The notes beneath the pieces are model-generated. The model searched no databases. It was not told the DNA's origin and saw only the letters and a list, made by a program, of their open reading frames with translations. Position numbers and translations under genes: made by a program. A DNA stretch of 20,164 bases from a virus, in the IMG/VR virus record IMGVR_UViG_3300042923_001796, positions 1-20,164 of that record; one strand, written 5' to 3'. Below are positions 12,805 to 20,164 of this stretch, piece by piece; within the stretch, counting starts at the first letter, position 1, and each line of letters begins with the position of its first letter.

Positions 12805-14634
12805 TTGGCATTAGAAATATTTAAGCTTGTGGGTTCGATCTTTGTTAACAGTGACGAAGCTGATAAAAGTATGGCAAAGACGGAAAAAAAAGCACAAGGA
12901 ATAGGCTCTACACTGTTAAAAGGAGTAGGAACAGCAGCTAAGTGGGGGGTAGGCATCGTTGGAGCTGCAGGTGCCGGAGTGGCAGCATTAGGAGGTTTAG
13001 CTTCCAAAGTTGCTGACACAACCGGGGCGATACAGGACAGTGCTGACCGAGCGGGTGTAACTGCAGAATCTTATCAAAAGTATGCATATGCAGCTAAGAT
13101 GAGCGGTATTGAGACTAATAAACTGGATGCGTTAATGATTAAATCACAGAAGACATTTGCTGATGCTAAAACTGGATCAGATAAAGCTGGGGAAGCCTAT
13201 TCAAAGTTAGGTGTTGATATCAGTAAGATTGGTAACTCCTCCGATGCCTTCGATGCGACGATTGCAGCACTGGCCAGTATGGAGGATGAAACGCAGAGAA
13301 ATGCTTTAGCGAATGATATCTTCGGTAAATCATATGCTGATCTCGCTCCATTACTAAATGAGGGAACCAATGGCATAGCTGCATTGAAGAAAGAAGCCGT
13401 TGATATGGGCGCAGTAATGTCGAATGAGGCAGTGGCAGCAGGAGAAAAGTTTGGAGATACCATAGATAAGGTAAAATCAGTAGGTGCTGGATTATTTAAT
13501 TCATTAGGCACATCACTGATACCGATTATTCAGACTTTTGCGGATCTACTCTTGACGAATACTCCGATGATACAGCAGATGTTTGCATCACTGGCACCGG
13601 TAATTACTACCCTGTTTTCAAACTTATTACCTCCGATCATGGACCTGGTTAACATGTTACTGCCTACATTTTTATCCCTTATGCAGACTCTGTTACCGCC
13701 GTTAACACAGATATTAAGCGAAGTCTTACCGATTGTGATTGAACTTCTGAATATGCTTCTTCCACCAATCATGGAAATAGTTCAGGCTCTTTTACCTCCG
13801 TTGCTTGAGATTATATTAGCACTAACACCAATATTGCAGACAGTGATAGACCTGTTGAAGCCTATTTTGGATTTGTTTATGGGCTTATTGAGACCGATAT
13901 TAGATCTCATTACCACGGCTATTGCACCGCTTATAACACAGTTTGCAGGGCTGATTAATACGGTGTTAAAGCCGATTATACCAATTATTCAAATGCTTGG
14001 CGGTATACTCACCAATGTATTAGGAGCTGCATTTGAAGCTCTTGGACCATACATAGATAATGTTATGGGTTATTTAAAGGGATTGATTGATTTCATAACT
14101 GGAGTGTTCACCGGTAACTGGAAGCTAGCATTCGAGGGATTAAAAAGTGTAGTAAAAAATATATTCGAAGGGATGGTCAATCTCGTAAAAGCACCGATCA
14201 ACGTTATTATCAAAGGTATAAATGCCTTTATTGGTGGTTTGAATAAACTAAAAATCCCTGATTGGGTGCCGGAAGTAGGAGGCAAGGGTATCAATATTCC
14301 GGAAATTCCTCTCTTAGCAAAGGGTGGTACCGTAACGAGAGGTGGACGTGCGATTGTCGGAGAAGCAGGAGCTGAACTTCTTGACTTGCCTGCAGGTGCA
14401 AGAGTGACCCCACTTAACGGTAGTCATATGGCAGATGGCGAAGTTGTGAGTTTATTAGCTAAAATGCTGGAGTTTTTTGCTGAGTACTTCCCAGAGTTCT
14501 TAGTTGCTTTACAAAACAACGGAATTATTCTAGATGGTGAAAAGGTCAACAAAAAATTAGCACCTGGAATGAGCAAAGAGTTAGCATCTCTAAATAAATC
14601 CGGCTCAAGAAGAATCGGGGTGGTACCTGGATGA
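12805..14634 (+). CDS. Tail tape measure protein
   Basis: Start chosen at TTG 12805 (MALEIFKLVGSIFVNSDEADKSM), with AAGGTGA (12794-12800) 4 bases upstream; the start MALEIF and the VNSDEADKSMAKTEKKAQ helix are typical of this family. 609 aa. Order: N-terminal helical part with a Gly/Ala-rich stretch (about 30-65), a helical domain to about 260, eleven tandem 11-residue repeats (263-383) with Pro at the third position, further helices, and a C-terminal GGTVTRGGRAIVGEAGAELL segment common to clostridial tape measures. It sets tail length and is expelled into the cell with DNA. At about 0.15 nm per residue a tail near 90 nm would be expected. Stop and the next ATG overlap (ATGA). Confidence 0.93.
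   Translation: MALEIFKLVGSIFVNSDEADKSMAKTEKKAQGIGSTLLKGVGTAAKWGVGIVGAAGAGVAALGGLASKVADTTGAIQDSADRAGVTAESYQKYAYAAKMSGIETNKLDALMIKSQKTFADAKTGSDKAGEAYSKLGVDISKIGNSSDAFDATIAALASMEDETQRNALANDIFGKSYADLAPLLNEGTNGIAALKKEAVDMGAVMSNEAVAAGEKFGDTIDKVKSVGAGLFNSLGTSLIPIIQTFADLLLTNTPMIQQMFASLAPVITTLFSNLLPPIMDLVNMLLPTFLSLMQTLLPPLTQILSEVLPIVIELLNMLLPPIMEIVQALLPPLLEIILALTPILQTVIDLLKPILDLFMGLLRPILDLITTAIAPLITQFAGLINTVLKPIIPIIQMLGGILTNVLGAAFEALGPYIDNVMGYLKGLIDFITGVFTGNWKLAFEGLKSVVKNIFEGMVNLVKAPINVIIKGINAFIGGLNKLKIPDWVPEVGGKGINIPEIPLLAKGGTVTRGGRAIVGEAGAELLDLPAGARVTPLNGSHMADGEVVSLLAKMLEFFAEYFPEFLVALQNNGIILDGEKVNKKLAPGMSKELASLNKSGSRRIGVVPG
13591..13953 (+). repeat. Eleven 33-bp degenerate repeats in the tape measure gene
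   Basis: Eleven in-frame units of 33 bases encode 11-residue blocks such as LAPVITTLFSN, LLPPIMDLVNM, LLPPLTQILSE, LLPPIMEIVQA, LKPILDLFMGL and LRPILDLITTA. Proline stands at position 3 and hydrophobic residues recur at fixed places. The DNA is diverged between units but the protein period is exact over 121 residues. Confidence 0.85.
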
Positions 14635-15431
14635 TCATTATAAACGGCAAAAAGTTAAGCGAGTACGGAATAATCTGTCAGCGTGGATATATTCACCCGT
14701 CTACCCCGAACATATCAAATAAAGAGCTTTCAATCCCGGGCAAAGACGGTATTTATGATTTCGGTGTACAGGTCGGAGAGAGAAGATTTTCTTTTCCGTT
14801 GGCACTTATTAATGATAATAACACATATCTTCAGCACGGGATTAGAGCGTTTATTATGGATCTATTCGACCATTACGGCAAGCCAAAGACTATCACGCTT
14901 GTATTTGACTATGAGCCTGATAAATACTATAAAGCACGATGCACAAGCCAGATATCGCCGGATAAGATTACAAGAACCGGGCTGTTTACAATTGAATTTA
15001 CTGCATACGATCCTTACGCGTATTCTCAAGTCCTTGCCGATGAGGTTTTATGGGGCAGCAACGTAATAACATTTCAATCAAGCTACAAATTAGGGCGTGG
15101 AGCTTCGGACGGGTTACGAACAATTACCGGAGAGACCACGCTTAATATTATAGTGGATGGCATTGCGGTTAAGCCGGTCATTGAAATTGTCGGTTCCGGT
15201 ACGAACGTAGTTTTAACCGCTAATGGCTATACAATAACCCTTGGAACGTTCACAGGAGCTACATGGGTGATAGATTGCGATAAATATACGGTGTTAAAAA
15301 ACGGGGCAAGCGCATTCGGGGAGGTCTCATTAAGGGACTTCATATTATTACCTGGAAGTAATACGATTGAAATTGCTGGAATGGGAATAAATTTTACAAT
15401 ACGCATCAAGGCAAGAGATAAATATATTTAA
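14631..15431 (+). CDS. Distal tail protein (Dit)
   Basis: 266 aa, ATG overlapping the tape measure stop. The N-terminal half fits the Sipho_tail/Dit family: MIIINGKKLSEYGIICQRGY, SIPGKDGIYDFGVQVGERRFSFPLAL, IRAFIMDLFDHYGKPKTITLVFDYEPDKYYKARC and FTIEFTAYDPYAYS. The C-terminal ~115 residues are beta-rich (GETTLNIIVDGIAVKPVIEIVGSGTNVVLTANG, IEIAGMGINFTIRI) and look like the galectin-like extension of longer Dit proteins. It forms the hexameric hub at the tail end to which the tip and receptor-binding proteins attach. The next gene is a spike protein, not the usual Tal. Confidence 0.9.
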   Translation: MIIINGKKLSEYGIICQRGYIHPSTPNISNKELSIPGKDGIYDFGVQVGERRFSFPLALINDNNTYLQHGIRAFIMDLFDHYGKPKTITLVFDYEPDKYYKARCTSQISPDKITRTGLFTIEFTAYDPYAYSQVLADEVLWGSNVITFQSSYKLGRGASDGLRTITGETTLNIIVDGIAVKPVIEIVGSGTNVVLTANGYTITLGTFTGATWVIDCDKYTVLKNGASAFGEVSLRDFILLPGSNTIEIAGMGINFTIRIKARDKYI

Positions 15432-15443
15432 GTAGACAATATA

Positions 15444-15472
15444 TTGCAAAATGTGTAAATTAATTCTATAAT
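15444..15472 (+). promoter_or_regulatory. Sigma-70-type promoter before the spike gene
   Basis: TTGCAA (15444-15449) and a perfect TATAAT (15467-15472) are separated by 17 bases. Transcription would begin near 15479, almost at the ribosome site. It would give the spike gene its own transcript apart from the late operon. Confidence 0.55.
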
Positions 15473-15487
15473 TGTCACGAGGTGACA
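15473..15487 (+). promoter_or_regulatory. Inverted repeat enclosing the spike ribosome binding site
   Basis: TGTCAC (15473-15478), loop GAG, GTGACA (15482-15487) form a perfect 6-bp hairpin, and the ribosome site GAGGTGAC lies within it. It begins immediately after the -10 box, so it could be a DNA operator or, in a long read-through RNA, a hairpin hiding the ribosome site. RNA started at about 15479 would lack the 5' arm and leave the site open. Confidence 0.45.
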
Positions 15488-15492
15488 TTATT

Positions 15493-17223
15493 ATGAAAAA
15501 ATTACTATTTTGTGTTTGTCTACTAATCATCGTGAAAGGTGGAATTAGTATGGCGGATTTAATATTACAAGGCGACAGCCTTGTGGTTGGAAGTCAAAAA
15601 ATGAATGCTGCAATGTTGGCATTTGAAGAAGCTATGAAAACGGGAGATTCCAGTTTTGAGGCTGCGCACGCAAGGGTTAACGCGTCCGGAGCAAGATTTA
15701 ATACATTGAGAGATAGACTTAATGACTCTGACAAAACAATAAATAGCAAAGTTGACAAGGGGTATGTTGACTCAGTGGCAGAAAGTATAGCAAGCGGGAG
15801 CCCCAAACCGTTTGCAACACTGGCGGCATTACAAGCGGATAGCACTGCGAATACTGTTGACGGAAAAAAGCGAACTTATGTTGTAACCGCTGACGGCAAA
15901 TGGTATTGGTGGAACAGCACGGCATGGACAGTGGGCGGCACCTACCAGAGCACAGGGATAAGTAATAATTCTGTTACGCTAAACAAACTAGATGCAGGCT
16001 TGCGTGCAGAAATAACCAATCTTGTTGATGATTACAGGGGGTATAGTGTCGTTGCTGGAAATAGCAATTTGTTGCCAGGAGCAAAGACTGTATCAAATAC
16101 TATAGCCAATGCAAGCGATAACAAGTTTCTTTGCACTGAGCTTATTGATATTAGCAACTATGACTTTCTCGCTGTTAACCACGAGAACAGCGCAGGGTAT
16201 AAACTTTTGGTGTACGGCAACATCATGGACGCCAGCCTGACCAAGTTAACAGGCGCATGGGTCAACAGATTAAACGGAGACATAATACTTAATCGGGCGG
16301 CGACATTAAATGCATATCCAACAGCTAAATACGTGGCCTTTACCTTCGCGTTTTCCGCTACAACCGAGGCAAGCGGAATCACGACACTGCCAAGCACTTA
16401 CCAAATAGAGGTAAGGCATTATCAAGCAAAAGGCGATAGCTATGAAAATGTATTAGTAGTAGCAAAAAGCGGTGGAGATTTTACTTCGATACAAGCAGCT
16501 GCAACGGCAGCTAATTCCAGCCTAAGAGTCACTATTTTAGTCATGCCTGGTATATATGAAGAGGCAGCATCCGCAGTTGGTAAAAATATATCTATCGTAG
16601 GAGTAAACAAACACGAATGCATCCTTATAGACCATAGCGGAAATTACGACACTCCTCCGTTAGAAATATCAGCTCCATTTTATGTTGCGAACATGACTAT
16701 AATAGCGACTCACGAAGAAAGCATAGAAACCAATAAAAGCCTCTGGAAATCATATGCTGCTCATGTTGACTATCCGAGTTATAGCGGTGTTGGTGAATTT
16801 AACAACTGCATACTCGAAAGTGATCACATGGCGGCCATAGGTGCTGGATTAGGGCAAGACACAACGCTAAAACTGGTCAATTGTGAGCTAATATCAAATA
16901 CAGATTCGGATAGTGAGTGGCTTAACTATGGTGCTTTGTATGCGCACAACAAATTATCGGCAGCGACCAACCAGCATCTAATAATTGATAATTGTAAAAT
17001 TATCAGCAAAAACGGACAAGCAATGAATATTAAAGATACTCTTGTGGGCGGCAGCGTTATGGATGTAAGTGCATATAACAATATGGTATATTCGAAGATA
17101 TTAGGTAAGACCGGAGTTTTGCAAGTGACCACTCCAGTAGGACCCGGTAAGCTCAGTGGTAATTCTATATCTTTAAATGCTGACAGTTACGGAAATAACA
17201 TATCTGTTCTAAATGCAGAATAA
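15493..17223 (+). CDS. Tail spike / receptor-binding protein with beta-helix domain
   Basis: Two in-frame starts are credible. ATG 15493 (576 aa) follows GAGGTGAC by 6 bases and adds a 19-residue hydrophobic leader. ATG 15550 (557 aa, MADLILQGDSLVV) follows AAAGGTGG by 7 bases and looks like the natural tail-protein start. From that start: 1-75 a helical attachment region, 84-135 a module with YVVTADGKWYWWNSTAW common in Firmicutes phage fibres, about 165-290 a beta-rich domain, 300-557 a right-handed beta-helix resembling pectin lyase/pectinesterase folds (GGDFTSIQAAATAAN, TILVMPGIYEE, NISIVGVN). It probably binds, and may cut, a cell-surface polysaccharide. No catalytic set can be named. 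Codons such as GCG and GGC are commoner than in the head genes, hinting at exchange. Confidence 0.75.
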   Translation: MKKLLFCVCLLIIVKGGISMADLILQGDSLVVGSQKMNAAMLAFEEAMKTGDSSFEAAHARVNASGARFNTLRDRLNDSDKTINSKVDKGYVDSVAESIASGSPKPFATLAALQADSTANTVDGKKRTYVVTADGKWYWWNSTAWTVGGTYQSTGISNNSVTLNKLDAGLRAEITNLVDDYRGYSVVAGNSNLLPGAKTVSNTIANASDNKFLCTELIDISNYDFLAVNHENSAGYKLLVYGNIMDASLTKLTGAWVNRLNGDIILNRAATLNAYPTAKYVAFTFAFSATTEASGITTLPSTYQIEVRHYQAKGDSYENVLVVAKSGGDFTSIQAAATAANSSLRVTILVMPGIYEEAASAVGKNISIVGVNKHECILIDHSGNYDTPPLEISAPFYVANMTIIATHEESIETNKSLWKSYAAHVDYPSYSGVGEFNNCILESDHMAAIGAGLGQDTTLKLVNCELISNTDSDSEWLNYGALYAHNKLSAATNQHLIIDNCKIISKNGQAMNIKDTLVGGSVMDVSAYNNMVYSKILGKTGVLQVTTPVGPGKLSGNSISLNADSYGNNISVLNAE

Positions 17224-17235
17224 TGAGGTGATATT

Positions 17236-18810
17236 TTGATCATAGTGAAAGATAAGAACCTTAACGAGCTTGGTATTATAGAAAATGCCTATAATACACC
17301 AATAGAGAGAACTGTCAACGAGGTTTGGCAGTTCTCTTTTTCTGTGCCGAAGGATGATCCAAAGAATGTTCTGTGCACACACATGAATTACATTGATGTG
17401 TGTGGAGCATCTAGAAGGTACTACGGTCTATACCGCATAATGCCTACGGAAACCAGAATAAGCGCATCGGATAACAGTATTACATACCAATGCGAGCATG
17501 TAGTATCTACTCTTCTTGACGATGTAATTGACGGATATCTGCAACTATCCGGTATGAGTACGGCGCAATCCTTACAAGCATTGCTAGATTTACAGGAGAC
17601 CGCCAATTGGGTGCTTGGAGAGGTTGATTTCCCCAATACATACGAATATTCATTCGAGAACGAGAACGGGCTTCTTGCGCCAATTCTAAGCATACCAAAG
17701 GCATTTAACGAAGCTTACGAGTTTACTTATGATACAACCTCATACCCTTGGGTGTTAAACCTTAAAACCGCTTCCAATACCGTAAAGTCAGAGATCCGGT
17801 GGGGAAAGGACATGGAGGATTTTAACAAGGCATCCGACCCTACGGAGATAGTCAATTACATCATCCCAAAGGGAGTGGGAGAGGGAAGAAATCAATTAAC
17901 CATAGCTAGAGCCAACGGTGGACTGAATTATATTAAGGATGATGTTTCTATCGCTCAATGGGGAAAGCGGTCATATATTTGGATTGATACCTCAATAGAA
18001 GATTCGGCAACCTTAAAAGCTAGAGCCCAAGCACTACTCGAAGAAAAGAAGAGCCCAAAGATAAGTTTTTCCGTGGGAGCCGCAGACCTTTCAATCCTAG
18101 AGGAATATAAAGCTGAACGCAGATTACTAAACACTGTCACTCGGATTGTCGTAGGTGAAGAAGAATACGCAGCCCGGATCATTAGTGAAAAAATAGCTGA
18201 TATTACAAAGGAATATGATGTCGAGTATGTAATCAACAACAAAATCACGGATATCGCAACTACGAGCGCAGATTTGGAGAGAAAAGTTTCCGTATCTACC
18301 GCTTACTCACAGGGCGCAACTAATATTTATAGCTTTACCTATCAAGATAATTGCGACCAGAATGTACCGGCTCATATCAGTTTTTATGTTGACAATGATG
18401 TAGTAAATGTTAATACTTGCGAGCTAACATTTGAAACAAAGAAGTATCGAGGGTATAACGAAGTGTCAAATGTGTACGACCCGTCATCCGGCACCACTGA
18501 CCTAGCCGATGGGCCAGGGACTCATTCTCATGGATTCGGAGTCCCTTCACACAAACACTTTGTTACACCAGGTGTTGTTGAATACGAAATAAATGTAACA
18601 AACCTAAGTATTTTAGTCGACGGAAACGCAGTACCAGGCACCGCGGTCAACATGGATAGACTCAACATAATACCATATCTCAGCAAGACGGGCGGAGTTA
18701 TCAACAGGGGCAAGCACGAAATCGATATTCTTCCGGACAATCCAGCGAGGATTGAAGCGAATGTAATATTAAGAGTATTTATACAGAGCCGATTAGGGGG
18801 AAACTATTAG
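17236..18810 (+). CDS. Tal-type tail tip protein (prophage endopeptidase tail family)
   Basis: TTG start at 17236 after GAGGTG with the ATATT spacer. 524 aa. The N-terminal ~350 residues match the conserved minor structural protein / Tal pattern: NLNELGIIENAYNTPIERTVNEVWQFSFSVPKDDP, YYGLYRIMPTETRISASDNSITYQCEHVVSTLLDDVIDGY, and a middle ALLEEKKSPKISFSVGAADLS. The part beyond about 360 is beta-rich and includes HSH (430-432) and HKH (439-441) in GTHSHGFGVPSHKH, like metal-binding HxH sites at tail tips. The hub protein of this family forms the tip trimer beneath Dit. No clear separate peptidase domain is visible. A terminator-like hairpin lies within its first 35 codons. Confidence 0.85.
   Translation: MIIVKDKNLNELGIIENAYNTPIERTVNEVWQFSFSVPKDDPKNVLCTHMNYIDVCGASRRYYGLYRIMPTETRISASDNSITYQCEHVVSTLLDDVIDGYLQLSGMSTAQSLQALLDLQETANWVLGEVDFPNTYEYSFENENGLLAPILSIPKAFNEAYEFTYDTTSYPWVLNLKTASNTVKSEIRWGKDMEDFNKASDPTEIVNYIIPKGVGEGRNQLTIARANGGLNYIKDDVSIAQWGKRSYIWIDTSIEDSATLKARAQALLEEKKSPKISFSVGAADLSILEEYKAERRLLNTVTRIVVGEEEYAARIISEKIADITKEYDVEYVINNKITDIATTSADLERKVSVSTAYSQGATNIYSFTYQDNCDQNVPAHISFYVDNDVVNVNTCELTFETKKYRGYNEVSNVYDPSSGTTDLADGPGTHSHGFGVPSHKHFVTPGVVEYEINVTNLSILVDGNAVPGTAVNMDRLNIIPYLSKTGGVINRGKHEIDILPDNPARIEANVILRVFIQSRLGGNY
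17306..17341 (+). terminator. Terminator-like hairpin inside the tal coding sequence
   Basis: AGAGAACTGTCAA (17306-17318) pairs with TTGGCAGTTCTCT (17325-17337): 13 base pairs with one G-T wobble and the 6-base loop CGAGGT. Five T residues follow at 17337-17341. It has the form of an intrinsic terminator though it is translated (codons for ERTVNEVWQFSF). Active translation would suppress it; slow translation from the TTG start would let it terminate. Confidence 0.65.
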
Positions 18811-18853
18811 GCTCTTTTATTATGCAAAATAAAAAAGAAAGAAGGTAAAAGGA

Positions 18854-19285
18854 ATGGAAAAAATCAGTATTATCAAGCTATGGTTCATAACGATATTCGG
18901 GGCAATCGGAGCATTTGTCGCACAACTCTTGGGAGGATGGACAAGTGATATGCAGACACTTGGAATATTAATGGTTGTTGATATTGTCATGGGGTTCGCT
19001 ATTGCGGCGTTCTGGAAAAAGAGTGGCAAGTCCATCACTGGTGCATTGAATAGCGTTTCAATGTGGAAGGGTTTGTGCCGTAAAGGGGTGTCGCTTCTTA
19101 TTATACTTGTAGCTCACCAGTTAGACATAACCATGGGAACCGAATATATCAGATCGGCTGTTATAATTGCATTTATCGTAAATGAATTAATCTCAATTGT
19201 AGAGAATGCAGGGATAATGGGGGTGCCGATACCCACGGTAGTTACTAGGGCGATTGAGGTATTGAAGAAGAAGGAAGGCGATTAA
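18854..19285 (+). CDS. Holin (Cph1/TcdE-like phage holin family)
   Basis: 143 aa. GAAGG and AAAAGG lie before the ATG. Hydrophobic segments at about 8-28 (LWFITIFGAIGAFVAQLLGG), 35-53 (TLGILMVVDIVMGFAIAAF), 78-88 (VSLLIILVAHQL) and 98-113 (SAVIIAFIVNELISIV), with the GRK-poor loop KKSGKSITGALNSVSMWKGLCRKG between, match the Phage_holin_4 family (PF05105), to which TcdE-type holins belong. The C-terminus is charged (EVLKKKEGD). It makes holes in the cell membrane at the end of the lytic cycle and so lets the amidase reach the wall. The amidase ATG follows its stop with no gap. Confidence 0.92.
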   Translation: MEKISIIKLWFITIFGAIGAFVAQLLGGWTSDMQTLGILMVVDIVMGFAIAAFWKKSGKSITGALNSVSMWKGLCRKGVSLLIILVAHQLDITMGTEYIRSAVIIAFIVNELISIVENAGIMGVPIPTVVTRAIEVLKKKEGD

Positions 19286-20164
19286 ATGGCACAGATTAAA
19301 ATAGCTATAGACTCAGGTCATGGATCCAACACGGCAGGCAAGCGAACATGCAAGCTCACGAAAGATATTGGTCCTTACAAAAAGGGTGCTCAGGTTCGGG
19401 AACATTGGATTAATACCTACATCTGCAACCGATTAGCTTTTAATCTCACAAGGATGGGTTATTCTATCGTGAAATCCGCATGGGACAACAATATAGGTAC
19501 TGACGATCTTGATGTTGGACTTACTGAGAGGCAGAAGATAATTAAGAATGCTAAGTGCTTATACTCGGTCAGTGTACACTTAAACGCTTTCGGTGATGGA
19601 GTTAAGTACAATTCTGGTAACGGTACCGAGGTTCTTATACATAATGATCCTGCAAGAGTGGGCGATTCCTTAAACATGGCTAAATACGTACTCAAAGAGA
19701 TGATCAAAGGCACCAAGCAGACCAATCGAGGCGTAAAGCCTCAGGCTCTAGCAATGTGTAACTGTAAAAATCTCGGTACAAAATCGGCTATACTTTGCGA
19801 GTGTGCATTCATGACTAATCAGCACGAAGTTGAAACCATGATCACCCAGGAGGATTACTGGCAAGAGTGTGCCGATGAAATTGCCGAAGGGATTAATAAT
19901 TACATCCTGTCTACGCATACAGTTCCAACCTCAACAATCAGCAACAAATCATCCGGCAATGATGTTATGTGGCTGCAGATTAAAACCAATAAAGCTCTGA
20001 GATCACTTGGAAGTAAAACCGTTCTTAAGGTTGACGGTAATTACGGTACTAATGTTAAAAATGGAGTGCATGAACTTTGGGAGCTTCTCGGATGGAATAA
20101 AGAGGGTAAAGACACCGGAGAAAAAGCCGGAGCAAAGACTATGGCAAAGCTGAAAGAGTTTTAA
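19286..20164 (+). CDS. N-acetylmuramoyl-L-alanine amidase (phage endolysin)
   Basis: 292 aa, ending at the last base of the window. AAGGAAGG lies before the ATG, which directly follows the holin stop. Residues 1-208 are an Amidase_3 domain: zinc ligands H12 (DSGHGSNTAG), E39 (VREHW) and H98 (SVSVHLNAFG), and catalytic E172 (AILCECAFMTN). It cleaves the bond between muramic acid and the stem peptide. A Thr/Ser linker (210-222) leads to a C-terminal domain of about 65 residues resembling a peptidoglycan-binding domain (VMWLQIKTNKALRSL, LKVDGNYGTNVKNGVHELWELLGW). There is no signal peptide, as expected for an endolysin released through the holin. Confidence 0.94.
   Translation: MAQIKIAIDSGHGSNTAGKRTCKLTKDIGPYKKGAQVREHWINTYICNRLAFNLTRMGYSIVKSAWDNNIGTDDLDVGLTERQKIIKNAKCLYSVSVHLNAFGDGVKYNSGNGTEVLIHNDPARVGDSLNMAKYVLKEMIKGTKQTNRGVKPQALAMCNCKNLGTKSAILCECAFMTNQHEVETMITQEDYWQECADEIAEGINNYILSTHTVPTSTISNKSSGNDVMWLQIKTNKALRSLGSKTVLKVDGNYGTNVKNGVHELWELLGWNKEGKDTGEKAGAKTMAKLKEF

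Noticed and set aside
14683-15066. 127-codon + strand frame overlapping dit
   Set aside because: It is a shifted reading of the conserved Dit domain, with unnatural composition and no ribosome site.
18811-18853. AT-rich hairpin between tal and holin as a terminator
   Set aside because: Only weak TTTTATT/AATAAAA pairing, no GC in the stem and no following T run; lysis genes must be read through here.
1-20164. tRNA genes, CRISPR arrays, insertion sequences
   Set aside because: No cloverleaf, regularly spaced repeats, or transposase gene was seen in the window on either strand.

Overview
The window is the late half of a siphovirus genome, either a prophage or a temperate-phage contig, from a low-GC Firmicute. 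AT-rich sequence, AGA/AGG arginine codons, strong AGGAGG-type ribosome binding sites and many TTG starts fit a Clostridia host, plausibly Lachnospiraceae; this is inferred from style and gene families, not from a search. Every gene lies on the + strand. The early region (repressor, replication) is absent. The last gene ends exactly at the last base, and the window opens inside the 3' end of an unidentified gene.

Layout. 1-93: tail of an unknown gene. 139-3021: tyrosine recombinase, a small Cys-rich protein, a lipoprotein overlapped by a one-helix membrane protein (a possible cargo or exclusion pair), and an ArpU/sigma-like late regulator. 3022-3225: the control region, with an extended -10 promoter followed within about 75 bases by a strong hairpin terminator. 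3226-6932: packaging module with a PBSX-type TerS-like gene, an HNH nuclease fused to a P-loop kinase-like domain, a short gap that is a good cos candidate, a P27-like TerS and the large terminase. 6940-10092: HK97-type portal, protease and major capsid protein. 10153-11592: connector, head closure, HK97 gp10-like and tail-completion proteins. 11597-12800: major tail protein and the two tail-assembly chaperone frames, joined by a -1 frameshift signal. 12805-18810: tape measure, distal tail protein, a beta-helix tail spike/receptor-binding protein and the Tal-type tail tip protein. 18854-20164: holin and N-acetylmuramoyl-L-alanine amidase.

How it works together. The ArpU-like regulator probably switches on the late promoter directly downstream of its own gene. 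Terminases and HNH package DNA into the HK97-type capsid, the neck genes join it to a long non-contractile tail, and the holin and amidase release virions. Expression seems tuned inside the operon by RNA hairpins after the capsid gene, after the major tail gene and inside the start of tal, and by a promoter plus ribosome-site hairpin in front of the spike gene.

Most notable points: two neighbouring neck genes that appear to start at non-standard codons (ATT and CTG), a complete frameshift cassette (slippery heptamer, 6-base spacer, two-tier stem-loop), the HNH-kinase fusion, the two TerS-like genes, and the separately controlled spike gene between dit and tal. No radically new system is evident; most of the window is a canonical late operon.
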